From the NCBI RefSeq assembly GCF_023156505.1, contig NZ_JALNMJ010000006.1, positions 186,001 to 250,000 of the forward strand: a stretch of 64,000 bases of DNA, read 5' to 3'. Under the pieces are notes generated by a model, which had not been told where the DNA came from, ran no database searches, and saw only the letters and a program-made list of their open reading frames with translations. This stretch comes from Roseibium sediminicola (lineage in GTDB: Bacteria > Pseudomonadota > Alphaproteobacteria > Rhizobiales > Stappiaceae). The first letter of the stretch is position 1. Each line of letters begins with the position of its first letter. Made by a program: the position numbers and the translations under genes. Shown here piece after piece: positions 61,881 through 64,000 of the stretch.

Positions 61881-63236
61881 ATGGGTTTGGAAATCGGAAT
61901 TGAGTGGCTGACACTCATCATGTTCGGCTCGCTGCTGGTCCTGCTTATGGCCGGCCTGCCGCTGGCCTTCGTCACCGGTGGCCTTGCCTGCGTGTTCCTC
62001 TTCGTGCTCGGCGACGAACGGGCGCTTAATATTGTGCCCTCGCGCATATTCCCTTTGATGACCAACTACCAGCTGTCGGCGATCCCGCTGTTCATCTTCA
62101 TGGCTTCGATGCTGGAACGGGCGGGCATCATCAACGACATGTTCGACGTCATCTACAAGGTGCTCGGCGGGGTCAAGGGCGGCCTTGCGGCGGCGACCAT
62201 CATCGCCTCCACCGTGCTGGCGGCGATGGTCGGCGTCATTGGCGCGGCCGTCGTCACAATGGGCATCATTGCCCTGCCAGCCATGCTCAAACGCCATTAC
62301 GATCCAAAGATCGCCATGGGCTCGATCATGGCCGGCGGCACGCTCGGCATTCTGATCCCGCCGTCGATCCTGGCGATCATCTACGCGGTCGTGGCGGAAC
62401 AGTCAGTCGGCGAGCTTTTCATCGGCGCGGTGATCCCCGGTCTGCTGCTGTCGGGCATGTATGTGCTTTACGTGATCGTCAGCAGCATGATCGATCCGAA
62501 AAAAGGGCCGCCTATCCCGATGGAAGAACGCATTCCGATGCGTGAGAAAATCCGGCTCCTGTCCAACATGGCCGCACCCATCGTGCTGATCGTGATCGTG
62601 CTCGGCGTGATCTTCACGGGCGTCGCAACCCCGGTGGAGGCCGCAGGCATCGGCACCTTCGGTGCCATCATCGTTGCCGCCATTCACCGCAATCTCGACT
62701 GGCAGACCCTGCGCGAAGCCTCGCTCACCACCCTGAAGGCTTCCGCCATGGTGATCTGGATCATGTTCGGTGCGACCATCTTTGTCGGACTTTATGTCCT
62801 GGAAGGCGGCCAGCAATTCGTGCAAGGCGCCCTGGAAGCGACCGGCCTCGGCCCCTGGGGCATTCTGATCATCATGCAGGTGGTGCTGGTGGTGCTCGGC
62901 ATGTTTCTGGATTGGGTCGGCATCCTGCTCTTGTGCGTGCCGATCTTCGTGCCGATCATCAAGGCGCTCGGGGCTGCCTCCTTCGGCCTCGACAGTCCGG
63001 ATGACCTGGTGTTGTGGTTTGGCGTCCTCTACCTGGTCAACATGCAGATGAGCTTCCTGTCACCGCCCTTCGGCTACGCGCTGTTTTATCTGCGCGGCGT
63101 CGCGCCGCCGGAAATCCCGATGACCGACATCTTCAAATCCGCCCTGCCGTTCCTGGCCCTGCAGATCGTCGGACTGGTGCTGTGCATGCTGTTTCCCGGC
63201 CTGATCACCTGGCTGCCCAACCTGGTCTATGGCTGA
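61881..63236 (+). CDS. dctM: TRAP transporter large permease
   Basis: 451 residues, about twelve membrane segments, DctM family: LLMAGLPLAFVTGGLACVFLF, FPLMTNYQLSAIPLFIFMASMLERAG (the family signature), AATIIASTVLAAMVGVIGAAVVTMGIIALPAML and GGTLGILIPPSILAIIYAVVAEQSVGELFIGAVIPGLLLSG. It carries the substrate with Na+ using the gradient. Start ATG at 61881 four bases after dctQ. Last gene of the operon. Confidence 0.94.
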   Translation: MGLEIGIEWLTLIMFGSLLVLLMAGLPLAFVTGGLACVFLFVLGDERALNIVPSRIFPLMTNYQLSAIPLFIFMASMLERAGIINDMFDVIYKVLGGVKGGLAAATIIASTVLAAMVGVIGAAVVTMGIIALPAMLKRHYDPKIAMGSIMAGGTLGILIPPSILAIIYAVVAEQSVGELFIGAVIPGLLLSGMYVLYVIVSSMIDPKKGPPIPMEERIPMREKIRLLSNMAAPIVLIVIVLGVIFTGVATPVEAAGIGTFGAIIVAAIHRNLDWQTLREASLTTLKASAMVIWIMFGATIFVGLYVLEGGQQFVQGALEATGLGPWGILIIMQVVLVVLGMFLDWVGILLLCVPIFVPIIKALGAASFGLDSPDDLVLWFGVLYLVNMQMSFLSPPFGYALFYLRGVAPPEIPMTDIFKSALPFLALQIVGLVLCMLFPGLITWLPNLVYG

Positions 63237-63252
63237 CGCCGCAACAAAAAAA

Positions 63253-63285
63253 GCATCTGCGCCTCGTGGGATAAGACGCAGATGC
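63253..63285. terminator. bidirectional terminator dctM / outer-membrane gene
   Basis: GCATCTGCG pairs with CGCAGATGC around a 15-base loop. On the minus strand a T-run of seven bases follows, so it chiefly ends the barrel gene. Confidence 0.85.
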
Positions 63286-63319
63286 CTTTGGCTGCCGAAC
63301 GAACTGGTCCGGCAACACC

Positions 63320-63985
63320 TCAAAATGACCGTGACAGGCCGATCATGAGACGATGATTGGCCGAGGTCCGATTGACCTTGGAGCCGCCATAGAGCGATGT
63401 CTCGTCAAGGATGCCGGTGACCGAATAGTCCGCACGTACATGCCAGTCGTCGCTCACAGCTACTTCGAGACCGCCGCCGAAAACCGGCCCGATGGAGACC
63501 GAGTTCTTCTCTTTGCCATTGGCTTTCAAGCTGTGCTCGGTCGCGGCGATGCCGAGGCTGAGATAGGGCATGAAATTGTTGATCGGCAGACCAACGCGGG
63601 TCTTGGCATTGACCGTCCATTTCGCGCCGGTCTCCACGATACCGAGCGTCGGGTGTTTACCCTTTTCCCGGCTTCCCAGATAGGCGGCACCGCCCTCGAC
63701 CCCCAGGACAAAACGCGAGACTTCCCAGTTGTAGCCACCGAACAGACCGAAGGCCGCGTCGACCCGGGAAAAGTCTTTCTTGCGTCCACCCGACTTAACA
63801 TCGGTCACAGTCTGGGAAACCCCGGTTTCCAAGCCGAGATAGGGACCGGCCCAAAGGGAGTGCGGAGCCGGTGATTGAAAGACCGGCTCCTGATAGGTGT
63901 CGAGATCGGCGGCAAAGGCTCCTGACAGAAGCACCAAAAGCACCGCGCACAGAACCAGCGGCTCCAATACCCAGTGACTGCGCAA
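63320..63985 (-). CDS. outer-membrane beta-barrel protein (Omp25/RopB-like)
   Basis: 221 residues: signal (VLCAVLLVLLSGAFA) and an eight-stranded outer-membrane barrel of the OmpA/Omp25 family: WAGPYLGLETGVSQTVTDV, AAFGLFGGYNWEVSRFVLGVEGGAAYLGS, FMPYLSLGIAATEHSLKANGKEKNSV, GGGLEVAVSDDWHVRADYSV and a final RLMIGLSRSF, ending with the aromatic residue required for barrel assembly. It shapes the outer membrane and its permeability. The start is uncertain: the TTG at 63985 is used, but the frame stays open to the window edge at 64000, so the true start may lie beyond. Confidence 0.82.
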   Translation of the reverse strand: MRSHWVLEPLVLCAVLLVLLSGAFAADLDTYQEPVFQSPAPHSLWAGPYLGLETGVSQTVTDVKSGGRKKDFSRVDAAFGLFGGYNWEVSRFVLGVEGGAAYLGSREKGKHPTLGIVETGAKWTVNAKTRVGLPINNFMPYLSLGIAATEHSLKANGKEKNSVSIGPVFGGGLEVAVSDDWHVRADYSVTGILDETSLYGGSKVNRTSANHRLMIGLSRSF

Positions 63986-64000
63986 TATGCGCCGGACAAT

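Overview
This 64 kb window is GC-rich chromosomal DNA from an alphaproteobacterium, most likely of the order Hyphomicrobiales and close to Roseibium/Labrenzia (Stappiaceae). That placement is an inference from gene content: usg, a MucR/Ros regulator, DUF1491, DUF2336 and DUF5330 proteins, a YcgN cysteine-cluster protein, a seven-gene Mrp/Pha antiporter operon, a direct-repeat LexA box of the GTTC-N7-GTTC type, and an Omp25/RopB-like barrel. I see no rRNA, tRNA, CRISPR array, prophage or intact insertion sequence. Gene packing is dense, and many operons overlap by ATGA or GTGA.

Layout. 0-4 kb: end of a tRNA methyltransferase, usg, a small cytochrome c, a CoxD-type AAA ATPase and CoxE-type VWA protein separated by a 190-bp inverted-repeat element, and a MazG-like protein. 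4-11 kb: an L,D-transpeptidase, a YceI gene broken by an in-frame stop, an orphan LivJ-like binding protein, a flavin reductase-P1 peptidase-DUF3833 run and an MltF-like lytic transglycosylase. 11-13.5 kb: an oxidoreductase/TetR divergon with two identical palindromes. 13.7-17.6 kb: a class A PBP translationally coupled to DUF1214 and DUF1254 proteins. 17.6-26.8 kb: a TPR-sulfotransferase, a lipoprotein, a small gene with a strong ribosome binding site, DUF2336, DUF1491, a peptidoglycan-binding protein with a degenerate sensor kinase, DUF5330, SufE and MucR. 27-33 kb: Mrp (MnhABCDEFG) cation/proton antiporter operon. 33-41 kb: a degenerate GGDEF protein, MsrB, a binding protein, MAPEG, a 260-bp MITE-like element, an XRE regulator, a divergent HxlR/QorB pair, a cyclase-like protein and an MFS transporter. 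41-45 kb: a cobalamin-riboswitch-controlled FecBCD-type transporter with DUF1636. 45-58 kb: an orphan binding protein, oligopeptidase B, a LysR/monooxygenase/DUF2798/RidA divergon, two cytochrome c genes, sodB, DUF1761, an MFS transporter, ilvE, a VOC protein behind a LexA-like box, and a haloacid dehalogenase. 59-64 kb: a TakP-like TRAP transporter whose small permease carries an unusual TM2-coiled-coil extension, and an outer-membrane barrel.

The genes suggest a free-living marine-type heterotroph: Na+/H+ homeostasis (Mrp), uptake of 2-oxoacids (TRAP) and vitamin B12 (riboswitch-controlled ABC system), cell wall remodelling (PBP, L,D-transpeptidase, MltF), and oxidative-stress repair (SodB, MsrB, SufE). 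The items most worth checking are the TM2-coiled-coil-DctQ fusion, the nonsense codon in yceI, the two inverted-repeat elements, the LexA-like box before the VOC gene, the catalytically degenerate signalling proteins and the riboswitch leader.
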